Part shown: positions 38,740 to 50,022 of the stretch, piece after piece
Numbering within the stretch: position 1 is the stretch's first letter
How the letters are laid out: each line of letters starts with the position of its first letter
NCBI GenBank assembly: GCA_039621445.1
Contig: CP154955.1
Coordinates: forward strand, 12,652,960-12,716,959
Direction of reading: 5' to 3'
Length of the DNA stretch: 64,000 nt
From: Euglena gracilis
Lineage: Eukaryota > Euglenida > Euglenophyceae > Euglenales
Program-made: the position numbers and the translations under genes
The notes under the pieces: generated by a model
The model's input: the letters and a program-made list of their open reading frames with translations, nothing else
What the model was told of the DNA's origin: nothing
Database searches by the model: none

Positions 38740-39614
38740 GAAGTCAAAAGCTTTGGAAGAATTGAAGATTTCTGAGGGTCAGGTTTGCATTGATCTTTTT
38801 GCAAACCACCTGAACCACACACAGTCTTTGTACATGACGAAAGGGAATTCAGCCTACAGGTATTCATGGGAAAAATTGTTGTGTGACATTGGTGCTTCCA
38901 AGTTTCTGTGGGCAAACCCCCCCTACAGCCAACTAAGCAAAGTGGTGACCAAGATGTGCCTTGAATAAATAAAAATGGTCCTGGTACACCCAGACTGGGT
39001 GAAACCAGTACTGGTCCCCCCTGCTGGAAAGGGTAACGGTGGCCAGGGTAAACATTTCAAGTGGGGTTCCCTTGTTTGTGGGTGACAGGTGCAAAAAGGT
39101 GCTACCCGCCCCCCTGTGGAACACTTTTGTGAGTGTGGTGGACACAGTGAAATTCAAAGTTGATTTTGAGCTTTTGGACCCCGGAATTGTCAGTTGGCTC
39201 AGGAACGTTTCAAGAAATTGGAGTTTGGATGAACTGAGAGGTGAGATTCGAAAGAACCCCACAGTGGATGATGAAATTCAAGTTGATTTCCAAGATCTTC
39301 CTGATGTTCCCCCCCAGCAGCAGGCACCCCAGCCTGCCAATCCACCTGCACACAAGCAAGTTTTTGAATGTCCAAGTTTTCCTTTGGAGAGTGTTCCCAC
39401 CAAGGAATCAGAAGAAAAGGTGAAAGAATGGTTGGACAATGTGGTGGTGTTTGAACCAATGAGTGAGCATGAAAACATCAATTTTTTGGCTGAATTTACA
39501 AAGGACATTGAAAGTGACCTCAGCCTTTTTCAGGAGGTGAGAAAAGATGTGGAGGTGATATTTTTTCCAGCTGTCCCAGCTTGTGGAAGATGTTCAGTTT
39601 GCAAAAACCTGTGA
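38740..39614 (+). pseudogene. NPPY methyltransferase-like domain and linker (E4)
   Basis: After the protease the frame reads GQVCIDLFANHLNHTQSLY and FLWANPPYSQLSKVV (NPPY at 38915-38926), then VLVHPDWVKPVL past a TAA at about 38966. This order (IDLFA, WANPPY, VxPDW) is that of the DAM-like domain of DIRS-group elements, and NPPY is the catalytic motif of N6-adenine methyltransferases. The frame 39039-39614 continues with LFVGDRCKKVLPAPLW and an acidic, Pro-rich linker ahead of RT. A stop and a frameshift break it. Confidence 0.55.
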
Positions 39615-40899
39615 AGACTCCCAAGGCAACAATCAAGATGGATGAACTCAAAAGCATTTCCCAAGTTTTACATGAAAAGATTTGGACTTTGGAGGCCCAG
39701 AAAAAGGCTGATGAAAAAAGCAGCAAACTGGTTACTGAGAATCTGAGTGGAGAATTTGAGAAAGAAGTTGAGAATTTCAGAGACCACCCCAGGTTGCATG
39801 AGCTTTTGGTAAAATTTTCTGATGTTTTTGGACCATTGCCCACAATTTCTGAGTCTTCCCCCCTGCCTGTTTTGATGGACATTGAGCTGAAGCCTGAATG
39901 GGAAGGGAAACCCCTGAGGCAAAAGTGTTGGCCCATTCCCCAGGAGGATGAAAAAGAAATTGACCTTCAGTGTGAAGAATTGCTTAAGTCAGGGATGATT
40001 GAGCAATTCCCAGTTGCTGAAATCCTCCAAGTGTGCAGCCCCACTTTTTTGGTGGACAAAAAAGGGTCAAGTACCAGAAGGATGGTCATTTATTATGGAA
40101 GATTGAATTCCAGAAGCAAAGCACATGCAGGCTTTTTGACAAACATGGAAATTCTGATTGAAAGTTTGGCCAAGTGTCGGTTCAAAAGTACCCTGGACAT
40201 GAGGAGTGGGTATTGGCAAATCCCAATCACAAAAAGAGCAGCAAATTTGTCTGCATTTTGCATTCCTTCAGGGAGGTGTTTTTGTCCAAAAAGAATGATG
40301 TTTGGGTTGATGAATGCCCCAGGGAGTTTTCAGGAGTTGATGGAAATCCTAACCTCCCAATGCAAAACGGATTTGAGAGTGAGAAAGATTTTTAAAGATG
40401 GACACCTGGCTTCTTTTTCGATGACACAGGGGTTGTTGCGAATTCTGAGGAGGACCATTTGTATCTTTTGGAAAAGTGGTTTGAAGTTTGCAGAAAGGAC
40501 CAAGTGAGAATCAAATTGAGCAAATGTTCTTTTCTGAATCAGACTATTGACTACTTGGGCTTCTCGTTGGGATGGGGAATGTGGCAGGCAAACAAAAGAA
40601 ACATTGAACCAATTCTGAGTTTTCGAGTTCAGAATCAAAGGGATTTGAGGCGAATTTTGGTAGCCATGAATTGTTACCGCAGACACGTGAAAGGTTTTAC
40701 CTTTGACTCAGCCCCACTGACAGATCTTCTAGAAAAGAATGTGAAATGGAGGTGGACTGAAAAGGAGGAGAGTTGTTTGAATGCTTTGAAAAGGAAATTA
40801 TCATCCCTTGATGTTTTGGGTACCCCCAGGAGTTCAGTAGAGATTGTTTTGGTGACTGACAGTTCGGATTTGGGAGGTGTTTCTGCTTTTTTTCAGTGA
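39581..40899 (+). pseudogene. Reverse transcriptase and start of RNase H (E4)
   Basis: 39581-40507 gives the RT fingers and palm: FGPLPTISESSPLPV, SPTFLVDKKGSSTRRMV, FKSTLDMRSGYWQIPIT and MMFGLMNAPGSFQELM. The frame shifts near 40390. The catalytic motif reads FFDD (about 40410-40440), with Phe in place of the usual Tyr. 40459-40899 carries the thumb (LSKCSFLNQTIDYLGF), the connection and the first RNase H acidic motif (VLVTDSSDLGG). A stop at 40897 precedes the rest. Confidence 0.85.
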
Positions 40900-41369
40900 C
40901 AAACCCTCCAACAAACACAAATTCCTGATGTTTTTCGAACAAGTGGTGTGAAGGTGGGTGGGACCCTGAAAAACAACTACCCCAGTAAAATGAGGTTGGT
41001 GCCCTTGGGCCACTACAACCGGAAATGGAGTGAGGCGAGAATAAACACCACCTGGGAAAAGGAAATTTTGAGTGGTGTGCTGATCATTGCTTAAAAAACA
41101 AGGATTTTGCAAAATCTGCCAATTGTGTGGATGACAGACAATGAGGCAGCCACCTCTTTTCTGAAGGGTGAACCCCCCCTCAACAAAAGGCTGAGAAGGA
41201 TGTATGTGTTTTGCACCAGTTCAAACTGAATATCGTTCATGTGGCAGGTTGCAAAAATGGGCTGTGTGATTTTTTGTCTCGTGCTGATTTTGAGAACAAA
41301 TTTGAAATTCGTTTTGAGGAAGAAGCAAGGAACGCTTTTCAGAAAATGGATGTGTAGCTTGACCTGTTT
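40900..41369 (+). pseudogene. RNase H remainder (E4), decayed
   Basis: Only short pieces are readable: WEKEILSGVLI-like, MTDNEAATSFLKG near 41130-41170, and a VAGCKNGLCDFLSRADF-like end near 41245-41300 corresponding to the H...D motif. Frameshifts and stops separate them. It lies between RT and IN as expected. Confidence 0.6.
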
Positions 41370-43265
41370 TTGTCAGTTTTCAGTTTGTCCCACAGAGTGC
41401 AAGTGTCAGAAAAGGACTATATGGATTCAGAACTGAGGGATTTTGTGGGAAAAGTGGAGGTTTCAAAACCCTGTTTCATTGACAATGAGTTTTGGTTCAG
41501 ATCTGCCAAGGCAATGTATTGCGAAGGAAAGTTGATTGTTCCGTCTCATTTGTTGAAGGTTTGTTTGGATGAACGTCACAAGGCAAGCAACCATGTTGGT
41601 GCTGAAAGGACACTGTTGTTTTTTATGAGTCATTTTCAGTCCAAGGTTTCCAAGAAAGACATGTTGGAAATTTGCAAGGCCATTGTGATGACCTGTGAAA
41701 TTTGCACCCTTTCAAAACAAAACCGCCCCAGTGACCGAGAAAAGGTGAGTTCTTTACCGATTCCAACAGTGAGCAATGAAGTTTTGTGTTTAGATTTTGT
41801 GCAAATGGACCCCTACAATGGTTTTGATTATGTGCTGACTTTGGTCGACAATTTTTCCCATTTTTGCCAATTCATCCCCACACAGAAAAAGGCAACTGGA
41901 GAAGGTGTTGTGAGGCTTATTTTGGACCGGTGGATTTCTGTTTTTGGAAAACCGTCCGTTGTGAGGTCTGACAACGACGTGAGATTCAGACAGCCAAGTG
42001 GTTTTTACCAGACAGCTTTTAAAGCTCTATACGTGAAATTATCTTTTTCGCTACCCCGGAACCCCAGATCAAACGGTTTGGTTGAAAATGTCAACAAAAT
42101 GTTTTTGCAGAATATGAGAGCTTTGAGTCTGTCTTCCAAGGACAAAAATTGGTTCAACTGATTCCGTATTGCACATTTGTGATGAATTCACAGATTTCAC
42201 CCACAACAATGTTGTCACCCCATGAAACGTTTTTGGGAAGACCAGCTTGGAGGTTTGAATTACCCCCAGAACCGGTGACAAACCCAGACACCCATTTCTG
42301 GCTTTTGACCCAAATGGAAATTCAAGAAAGAGCTTCCCAGAGATTGAAATAATTAAGAAAAAAGGATTTTGAGAGTGCCAACAAAGGGAGGGTACCAGCA
42401 AAAATTCAAGAGTGGGTTCTTTACCGATTCCAACAGTGAGCAATGAAGTGTTGTGTTTGGATTTTGTGCAAATTGACCCCTACAATGGTTTTGACTATGT
42501 GCTGACTTTGGTCGACAATTTGTCCCATTTTTGCCAATTCATCCCCACACAGAAAACGGTAACCGGAGAAGGTGTTGTGAGGCTTATTTTGGACCGGTGG
42601 ATTTCTGTTTTTGGAAAACCATCCGTTGTGAGGTCTGACAACGACGTGGGATTCAGCCCAGTGGTTTTTATCAGACAGCGTTTAAAGCTCTTGACGTGAA
42701 ATTATCGTTTTCTCTACCCCGGAACCCCAGATCAAACGGTTTGGTTGAAAACGTCAATAAAATGTTTTTGCAGAATATGCGAGCTTTGAGTCTGTCTTCC
42801 AAGGACAAAAAGTGGGTTCAACTGATTCCGTATTGCACATTTTTGATGAATTCACAGATTTCCCTCACAACAATGTTGTCACCCCATGAAATGTTTTTGG
42901 GCAGGCCAGCTTGGAGGTTTGAATTACCCCCACAACCGTTGACAAACCCAGACACCAATTCCTGGCTTTTGACCCAAATGGAAATTCAAGAAGAAGCTTC
43001 CCAGAGATTGAAAGAATTGAGGAGAAAGGATTTTGAGAGTGCCAACAAAGGGAGGGTACCAGCAAAAATTCAACACGATGACTACGTTTTGGTGCACAAC
43101 AAAAGATGGCCAAACAAATCATGGCCCAAGCTTTCCCCCCCCTGGCAAGGACCTTTTCGGGTTCTCAAACCAAGGTTCAATTCAGTGCAAATTGCAATCA
43201 GTCCATCTTTGGGGGGGTCATTGATGTTTCTTTGGGTTTGTGCAAAAAGTGGGAGGTTGCTTTGA
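41370..43265 (+). pseudogene. Integrase with internally duplicated core (E4)
   Basis: 41370-42161 has the zinc region (HKASNHVGAERT...CEICTLSKQ) and a DDE core: CLDFVQMDPYNG, VVRSDNDVRF and NGLVENVNKMF. From about 42415 the sequence repeats 41749-42410 with a 667-bp period and a few percent divergence, ending in 42696-43265, which also supplies the C-terminal part (VLVHNKRWPNKSW). Copy 1 has a one-base deletion (KNWFN-stop); copy 2 reads KKWVQLIPYC. Only one core is needed, so this is a duplication after or during insertion. Confidence 0.85.
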
Positions 43266-43379
43266 ATGAAGAAAGTCTTTTGGAAGAAGACCCAGGCCTT
43301 TTGACCGGTGATGTGGTTGTGGGAGACCCAGTGGAGGGTGACACCCCCATGCCAGACCAGGGAGGGGACCCCCCCCCTT

Positions 43380-43570
43380 CAGATGTCAGAAGAAGAACAA
43401 GCGCAACTGGGTTTTTACAATGTTTACAAGATTTTGAAGCACAAGTACCAAGGAGGATGGAAGTTTTTGGTTTGGTGGGAGAATTTTCCAGCAAGCAGCA
43501 GTACATGGGAGCCTGTGGCTTCGTTTGTGCAACCAGGAGGCAGAATAAATGAGGTTTTCAAGAATTATTG
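43380..43570 (+). CDS. Chromodomain (E4)
   Basis: Read in the frame 43308-43808. It starts EEEQAQLGFYNVYKILKHK and has YQGGWKFLVWWENFPASSSTWEP, with the aromatic-cage-type residues (Y, W, W) and the WEP motif. It is the integrase C-terminus and places E4 among chromoviruses. One frame change separates it from the integrase frame. Confidence 0.8.
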
Positions 43571-44092
43571 TGTGGATCACAATTTAAAATCGATCCTACG
43601 CCAGGCGCTCACAATGTTTTGCGACGTTTCAGAATGTGAATGGGGGTTGGCATCTCAAGAGACAGCCTGGCCTCCCCCCAAATGTTTTGATCGTGCTTTC
43701 AGTCACGCGGGAGGAAAGTCAAGCCCCCCAGGGGGCCTTTTGGATGGTTTTTCGGGTCAGGAGACACCAACCCGCCTCGCCATGGGTGGATTGTTGCCTA
43801 ACCTTTGAAGGCTTTCAGTCACAAACCTGCCATTGATGCGAGAGGTTTCGCCCAGGTTTGTGTTACCTTTGAATGGCAAGCCAACCACGAAGCGAAGGGA
43901 CCACGAAGAACGTCGGAAGTAACCTCTTTTACCTTCCTTTGTGTTGACATTTGTCGTTCTGAACCTTTTTGTGGACAATTCGTGTTGAACACCATGTATC
44001 AGTGCTTGAACACAGTAAAGCCATTTTGTTTGTGGTGTGATGCCGTTTCGTCCTGCACTTTTGGTGCCGCTTCCTCCGGCATAGGGGGCGTG
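43571..44092 (+). other. E4 3' untranslated region and PPT
   Basis: No conserved gene. The frame 43805-44212 is not supported by homology. ATAGGGGGCG at 44081-44090 directly before the 3' LTR is the likely polypurine tract. Confidence 0.5.
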
Positions 44093-44297
44093 TGCAGACT
44101 AATTGCTTACCTGATCACCTTACCAACTGCCGGACCGAATTCTGTATTCCTAATTCAAACTTTTCCCCGCAGACTGCTGGCTCTTGTGTTATGTCTCAAC
44201 ATTGATTTGTGATTACGTCTTTGGGACAATTGGGATATCGAGAAAATTGGGAATACGAGGATTTCAAGAAAAACAAAAGAATATTCTGAGACGTCCA
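44093..44297 (+). repeat. E4 3' LTR
   Basis: 205 bp, TGCAGACT...GACGTCCA; about 6 % different from 36572-36775. Confidence 0.9.
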
Positions 44298-44302
44298 GGG
44301 GC
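44298..44302. repeat. Target-site duplication of E4, right copy
   Basis: GGGGC versus GGGTC at 36567-36571. The E3 3' UTR resumes with TTCAAAGGGTTTGCTCGG. Confidence 0.7.
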
Positions 44303-44459
44303 TTCAAAGGGTTTGCTCGGGCGAATACCCGAACAAGGTGTCAGGCGAATACCTGGCGAGGGTTCTGAAAGACGCCGCATTGGTGCCTACGGACACCTCA
44401 CCTGCCTCTGTCGGCTGGGTGTTCGCGCACCCCACGCCAGTAGTCGTGTTAAGGGTCCC
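44303..44459 (-). other. E3 3' UTR, proximal part
   Basis: Nearly identical to 573-735 in E0. It joins 36571 across E4. No gene of its own; the ORF-C stop is at 44460. Confidence 0.6.
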
Positions 44460-47150
44460 CTAATGGGTCCTCAACTCCAGCTGGCGTGGGGAACGCTGCG
44501 GAGCTGATTCACTCCGGATGGTGTTCTGATCCGGATCGTTGATATCAAAGGATGGGGTCTCCCAGTCCTTGATCCAACTGTCCAGTAGCTTCTCCCTGGT
44601 ACGGTCAGCATGATGCTGAAGGTACCGTTGGAGCTGCTCCCACAAAATTCTGGGCAGCATCACCGGCCAGATGATGTAATTCATCCGGGGGTGATTCGCA
44701 GGCACCTGCGGGGGCATTCCCGGGGTCTGCTTGAAGTTGACGTCATACGTCCACCTCGCTGTCCGAGCTCTTGCGGTATGGGGCCGTAATACAGCCGCCA
44801 ACAATCCTCTGAAGTACACCAAATCGTGTTCTTCAGGAGGCCACAGTGGCAAGGCGTATCCGCCGTGCTGACGCTTGGAGAACAGGGTGTAAACCTGTGT
44901 CTCCCAGTCGCCATCGGTACAGAGGTAAGGCATTCTTACCTTGGTGTGTTCCTCGACGGCGAGGCGCAATGCCCCAGCGTCGATCTGGAACTCACGGTTC
45001 ATTCCCGTGTGGCGGTAGCTTTCTACCTTTCGGAATTCGGAGTGCTTCAGGCGTCCTTCCACCTGTTTGTACTCCTTCTTCCACTTCTCCACTGTCTCCC
45101 AGTGCAGGGGGACAATGGTGGTGACTGCACCATCGGCAGTCTGCACGAACTTGCCACTCATACAGTTGATGCATAAGGCAGGGATATTCCTGTCGTGAGC
45201 ACTCTCACTGTAAGAGTAGTTCAAGGTGTGCTTCCAGGCGTTCAGGCACTCGCCACATACGAGCGCCACACAGTTCGGCACATATGTCCTGTGATGGAAC
45301 GTCGTGGATTGCACCTGCCGCTTGCACACATGCACAAGCGGTTGTTTGTGCCGCACATGGTGGCACACGGTGCACGTCCAGGTAAAGCACGTGCCGTGCT
45401 GGAAATCCAACACGCAGTCCTCACCAAAGTTCTGTGATAGTACTCTGGGTGAGCGCCTGTTCCAAAATGTCCATGTATGTTCCGGGACATAGTGAAGAGG
45501 TTCTCCTCAGACGAAGAGGGGCTGAATCCATCGATTCAGTGACCCTTTCTGGTGCCTAATATCAGCCAGCTTCTGGGTCCTCTCGTCCACGGTGCCTAGG
45601 CTGGTCAGGATATCCTGAGTTCAGAGCTGGGCATCCGCGGACACTGGGGGTGAAGCAGGTTCATCCTGCTTCTCATCCGTCGATCCGGACGAAGATCGGG
45701 CCTGTCAACCACGAGCCTCACCTTTCGGTTTGTTCTGGCCATACCCGGACGATGCAACGGCCGAACAATCGTGCTTTGTCGTAGGGCCTTTCAGCTGTCC
45801 GCCAGTCTGGCCTCAGCGCCACCTTTCAGGGGTGGTTTCCCATCGCCGCCTTTGGCAGGGGGTTTACAGGGTGCAGCACCCGGTTTGCCTCCTTTCCGCA
45901 TTGCACTCCCGGAATCAGGAGGCGATGCCTGCGGCTTACCCCTGGTATCAGGAGTAGGTTTCGCTGGAGTAGACGGTTGTCGTCCGGGCGAAGCGGGTAC
46001 GGAGAACGCTGGATCGCGCATGACGCTCCGGAGGGTCGGCACTCGTTCCTGGGATTGTTCAGCCGGCCTTCGCCGAGCAGGTTCATCCTGCCTGGCGGGG
46101 CGTGGTACTGTGGTTGTCACCGGAATCGGTGCTTCCACAGGGGCTGACACTCCCATAAACTCTGCCATTGACCTCGGGACGGCAGGGACCCTGCGCGGTG
46201 TCGGTGGTCGTGGGGGTATCTCCTCCACTTCCATTTCGACATCCGGTCGAGGAGGTTGATCCTCCTCAACCGCTGGCGCAGGTGCTACGGGAGGTTGATC
46301 CTCCGCTGTAGCCATTGCGACAGATGTCTCTGTCGGCTGGGGTTCATCCCCTGACGGTGGTTGCACTGCTGCCGGACACGGGGGTGCGGGGACACCGATG
46401 TCTTGTGTCCCCACGACCTCGGCGGCGGAGCCTGATGCTACGCCTCCACCTCGTGGCATTAGTGCAGCAGCCACCGCAGTAATGCCGGTGACCACGGCGC
46501 CTAGCACACGACCTCCTAATGAGTTGCGTGCTGTGGGGCTGGCGGGTTCCTCGACGATATCCTCGACGACCATACCAGTCACCTCGGCTTGAGGCTCAGC
46601 CGTTACAGCCACAGGTATATCTCCTGCGGGTGCTTTGTCTCGCCGAGGCTCTGCCGGAGCAGGCAGAGCTGCCTAGATGATATCCTCCACGTTCTCGCCT
46701 TCCTCTTGAGGGCGTTCCTCGTCTCCACCTGCCGGTGGACAGACGGTAACCGCTGCGGTGGCCGGGGAAACAGATCGTTCCTCTTTCGCTCGCGGGGCGG
46801 AAACGAAGGATACAGCCGTTCCTGTCGGAGACGGCGGCACTTCCTCCAGAATGGTGACGCAGGGGCTGTGTTCACGTTTATCCCACCGCGGAATCACGGT
46901 GGTGGAAGCGAATGACGCCTCACGTCTCCTTCGCGCCAGAGGTTCATCCTCCGGGGCGATGAACGCGCGCAGATCCTCGGGTGAAGGACGACCGTCGGGG
47001 TGCCATCGGCATCCCTGAGCATCCGCCAGCCTGTAAATGGCCAGCGTGCGGCATGATGGCTGCACCCATGCGTTTGCTGGCCTGTTCGAGCCCAGGAGTT
47101 CGCGGTAACGCGTCTCTTCCCAGACGTCGAAGAAACCTTACTCGAATTCC
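44460..47150 (-). pseudogene. ORF-C (E3), multi-CxxC zinc-binding protein
   Basis: The C-terminal 317 codons are open (44460-45413): CTVCHHVRHKQPLVHVC, TTFHHRTYVPNCVALVCGECL, PALCINCM, and PGMPPQVPANHPRMNYIIWP. Just upstream, in another frame, RSPRVLSQNFGEDCVLDFQ links to the N-terminal part. The low-complexity Pro/Glu-rich N-terminal frames 45791-46612 and 46673-47065 are in the same phase, separated by a TAG at 46673, and reach a stop at about 47148 that closes ORF-B. All Cys/His positions of the zinc module match E1 and E2. A frameshifted stretch, 45414-45790, breaks the gene. Confidence 0.6.
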
Positions 47151-48273
47151 TGGACGCATGCCAGAATCGACATACGCAGGTCGAGGATGGCCTTCGGGTA
47201 GTTCATCAGCTGGAGGAATATCTCCCGGTCGAGCGTACCGCCGAACTGTCGCCGCAAATGTTCCACCACGCTGATATCAGCCCGGTGCCAGTTGGGGCGC
47301 AGGTCGGCGAGCCGACGAGGACGACCTTAAATGGGGTCGCTGTAGTCCGGTGGTAAGCTTTCCACAACAGGCCTATCGTTCCGGGGATCACGGAGATGTA
47401 TATACACCTCCACGCCGTAGGTGGTCCAGGCTCGCCACCAGAACTGCTGCAGCATAAAAATACGCTGCTTGTGGACACGGCGACTTTTGCCCTGAAGATC
47501 CGGGGCGTCGCGGCACACATGCACAAGCACGCGGCGTCCCATCTCCAGGCCCGGGTTATCCCGAGGCGGTGGAGGGCGTCCGCGGACACCGAATCCCCAG
47601 AAGTCGACAGACAATTCCTTCCTACAGTACTTACAACACAGGTCATACCTCTGTGTGTAAGCCAGGGAAACGCGCCGAACGCGAAAGGTTGAGCCGTAAT
47701 GGCTCACCAGCCACACCTGGAGGTTGTTGCACCACAACACCTCGATCAGGCGTTCGATGTCGCGGTGCAGTGGGTAGTATTTACACTGCACGCCGAGGGG
47801 TCCGACTGCGTGAATACAGTCGAAGATTGACTTCAGCCTCCGGGCCAACACATGCTGGTCCCGAAATAGCAACTGGTGCAGGTAACTGTGACCAGTGGAA
47901 GCGCTGAAGAGTCCCCAGTTCTGGGAGGGATATCCCAGCCAAAACCAGAGCTCCCAGAAACCCGGCTGGGCATCCAGCAAGGGTCTGCCACATTCACCTT
48001 CGAAGGCGTACAGATCAATTCTGTAACGGAATTGTCTTACTCTCTTCTCGGTGTGGCGTAATACCACATCTATGACTGCATCTGGAGCAGTGACGGGTCT
48101 TCAACATGGCAGTCATGCTGCATTCGCCAGCATTCGTCCTCCAGCTCCTCTTTGAACTTGAGAATATGCTCAAATTCCGAGGACTTCTGTTGGTTCTTCT
48201 TCCTCCTCACCAGCTGTTCCCTTACCTTTACCCTCACCCTTACCTTTGCCGGCCACGCCTTTGCCTTCCCCAT
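47151..48273 (-). pseudogene. ORF-B (E3), DFWGFGVR protein
   Basis: The N-terminus (FEHILKFKEELEDECW, 48070-48273) aligns with FEHIQSIHDLAFEAM of E2, then shifts to frame 47327-48067: QPGFWELWFWLGYPSQNWG, CKYYPLHRDIERL and CCKYCRKELSVDFWGFGVRG. After a TAA at 47327 the same frame continues with HLRRQFGGTLDREIF (matching RRFGDTLDRALF), ending at TAA about 47148. Upstream, the Gly-Lys repeat linker is in the ORF-A frame, which suggests A and B were once continuous in this lineage. Confidence 0.6.
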
Positions 48274-49826
48274 TGCCTTTGCCTTCAGCCTTGCCTGTGC
48301 CCTTTCCCGTCTGGCGAATACCAGAGGGTACGGCGCTCGGTGCCGCAGGAGTCCGTTCCGTTAATTCCCACTCCATCTCTGGGGAGGGACCTGGCCGTTC
48401 CGCTGCACGTCGCGGTAATGGCGTGGTTGGGCGCTGGCTAGGAGCCTGGCGTGGGCTTGGCTTCGACGCAGGGGGTCGCGCCTCCTTCCATACCGGAGGG
48501 ATCGCTAGTGGCATTGCGGAAACAGGACGGCTCATCGCCACCTGTGCCTCTGCCGGTGGTCGTCCAGCCGGGGTATCCTGGCTGGCTTCCACCTGCATCG
48601 CCGAACCGCCTTCCGCTTCCCTTGGGCTGGGTCGCCTGGGTTGTGGGGTAAGGTTCTCCGTAGCCCTGTCGCGCTTCAGGGCGGCAGGTAATACTGCCAC
48701 ACCTGCCGGGGGCTCACCGGGTAATACCGGGGTTGCCACCCGCAGCTGCGGTTAGTACGGGTGGTACGGGGTGTGTCCACGGCCCTGAAAAGCAGTCAGA
48801 GAGGAATAATACCTCGTCCGGTGCTCTTCAGATGTGAATACTGGCTCCTGCAGGAAGTGCCGAGCAAGCTCCTCCTGCTCGGTTCCCGGAGGTGCCATGT
48901 GGTAGTAGGGACCCTCCTGCTGACGCGGGACATCCCCGGTCTGGACAGGAGGTGCACAGGAGGTCGGGTTGCCACACGGTGGGGAGGCTCATCCTCCACC
49001 ACTATGGGCTCCACCTGCCGCCGTGGCTCAACGCCAGGGGCAGGGGCCACCGGTGGTGCCAGTGGCATCCAGTGCGTAAACCTGTGTTGGACGTACGTCT
49101 CAGGGGGCACGTCCGACTGTTCGGCTGGGAGCACGCGTGCGCCGCGCGGGTAATCCGCGTGCATTGCGGACTGCGAGACAAATTGCTCCGCTGGCGGCTC
49201 TGCGCGGCGGCATTCGCTGCGGCGAGGCGGGCGAGCAAAAATTCTGGTCATCCCAGGTCGGACATGCACAGCCTCACCTACCGGTGGGGGCATGTGCTCA
49301 CGCATATGCACGGTGTGTGATCCCACCGGTGTCTGCGTTTGCAGCTTGGGCGGCACATACACGCCCAGGTCCATCATGGTCTCGCCAGGCTTGAATCCGG
49401 AATCGGATGATGACGAGAAACACCGTCTCCCCGTCATCAGGGCTTGACCACAGGGATACAACTGAGCCACAGGGGTGTTGGCTACCACAAGGACCTGCAT
49501 AAAGGGCTCCGTTGCGGGGGTGCGCACATACGCATCGCCCGCTCCAACGTCTCCTTAGTGCGGAAGATCATCTCTCCCGCATACGGGGGCAGGCGCGATT
49601 TGCGCTGCGCTGGTGGCTGTGGTGCCGGCTGCTGGACGGCAGACGGGTCTGGTACCGCGTATGCGGACCGGCTGCTGGTAGCCGCGGCGAAAACCGGGGC
49701 TGCAACCCTGTCAGCATGTGGGGCACCCGGAATCGGGGCCTCAGCATACTGAGGGTCCTGGGGGTATGGCGCGCCAGAAGGCTGCGGCCATGGTTGACCT
49801 TGTCCTGGTCCGCGTCCAGGCAGCAT
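48170..49826 (-). pseudogene. ORF-A (E3), Pro-rich protein with conserved core
   Basis: It starts at the ATG at 49826 (MLPGRGPGQG, compare MQDPGRGPG in E2). Three frames are needed: 49482-49826 (Pro/Ala-rich, ERAMRMCA), 48796-49527 (CGQALMTGRRCF, DLGVYVPPKL, HTVHMREHMPPP) and 48170-48739 (Pro/Arg-rich ending in GKGKGEGKGKG repeats). The core matches E1 and E2 in the same order. It lies about 200 bp downstream of the integrase stop. Function unknown. Confidence 0.55.
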
Positions 49827-50022
49827 GATGCTACCCGAACGGCGACTGAAACGAAGGGTAACCTTGTTTTCAGTCGCTGGTGAGTGCTGGCGCACTGAAG
49901 AAAAAAAAAGAAACTTGTATCTTAATCAAAACTCGGCGATAAAGATAGAGAATGCAGTGCAGGGGGGGTATAAACGCGAAACATTCACATAAAACACACG
50001 CATTCTCAAAAACGAAACCTTT
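49827..50022 (-). other. Spacer between IN and ORF-A (E3)
   Basis: About 200 bp without a conserved frame, comparable to the 120-bp spacer in E2. A run of A (about 49900-49910) and no clear regulatory motif. Confidence 0.4.

Larger units (their letters stand above)
36572..44297 (+). mobile_element. E4: compact Ty3/gypsy chromovirus
   Basis: A 7.73-kb element on the plus strand with 204/205-bp LTRs of the TG...CA type (36572-36775, 44093-44297; about 13 substitutions and 1 indel). It has a PBS, gag, PR, NPPY-type domain, RT, RNase H, IN (partly duplicated in tandem) and a chromodomain. It belongs to a family distinct from the giant elements: different LTRs, PBS, codon texture and almost no hairpins. 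It is broken by several frameshifts and stops. Confidence 0.9.

Noticed and set aside
43805-44212. Plus-strand frame of 135 codons at the E4 3' end.
   Set aside because: It runs through the PPT into the LTR and has no conserved motif.
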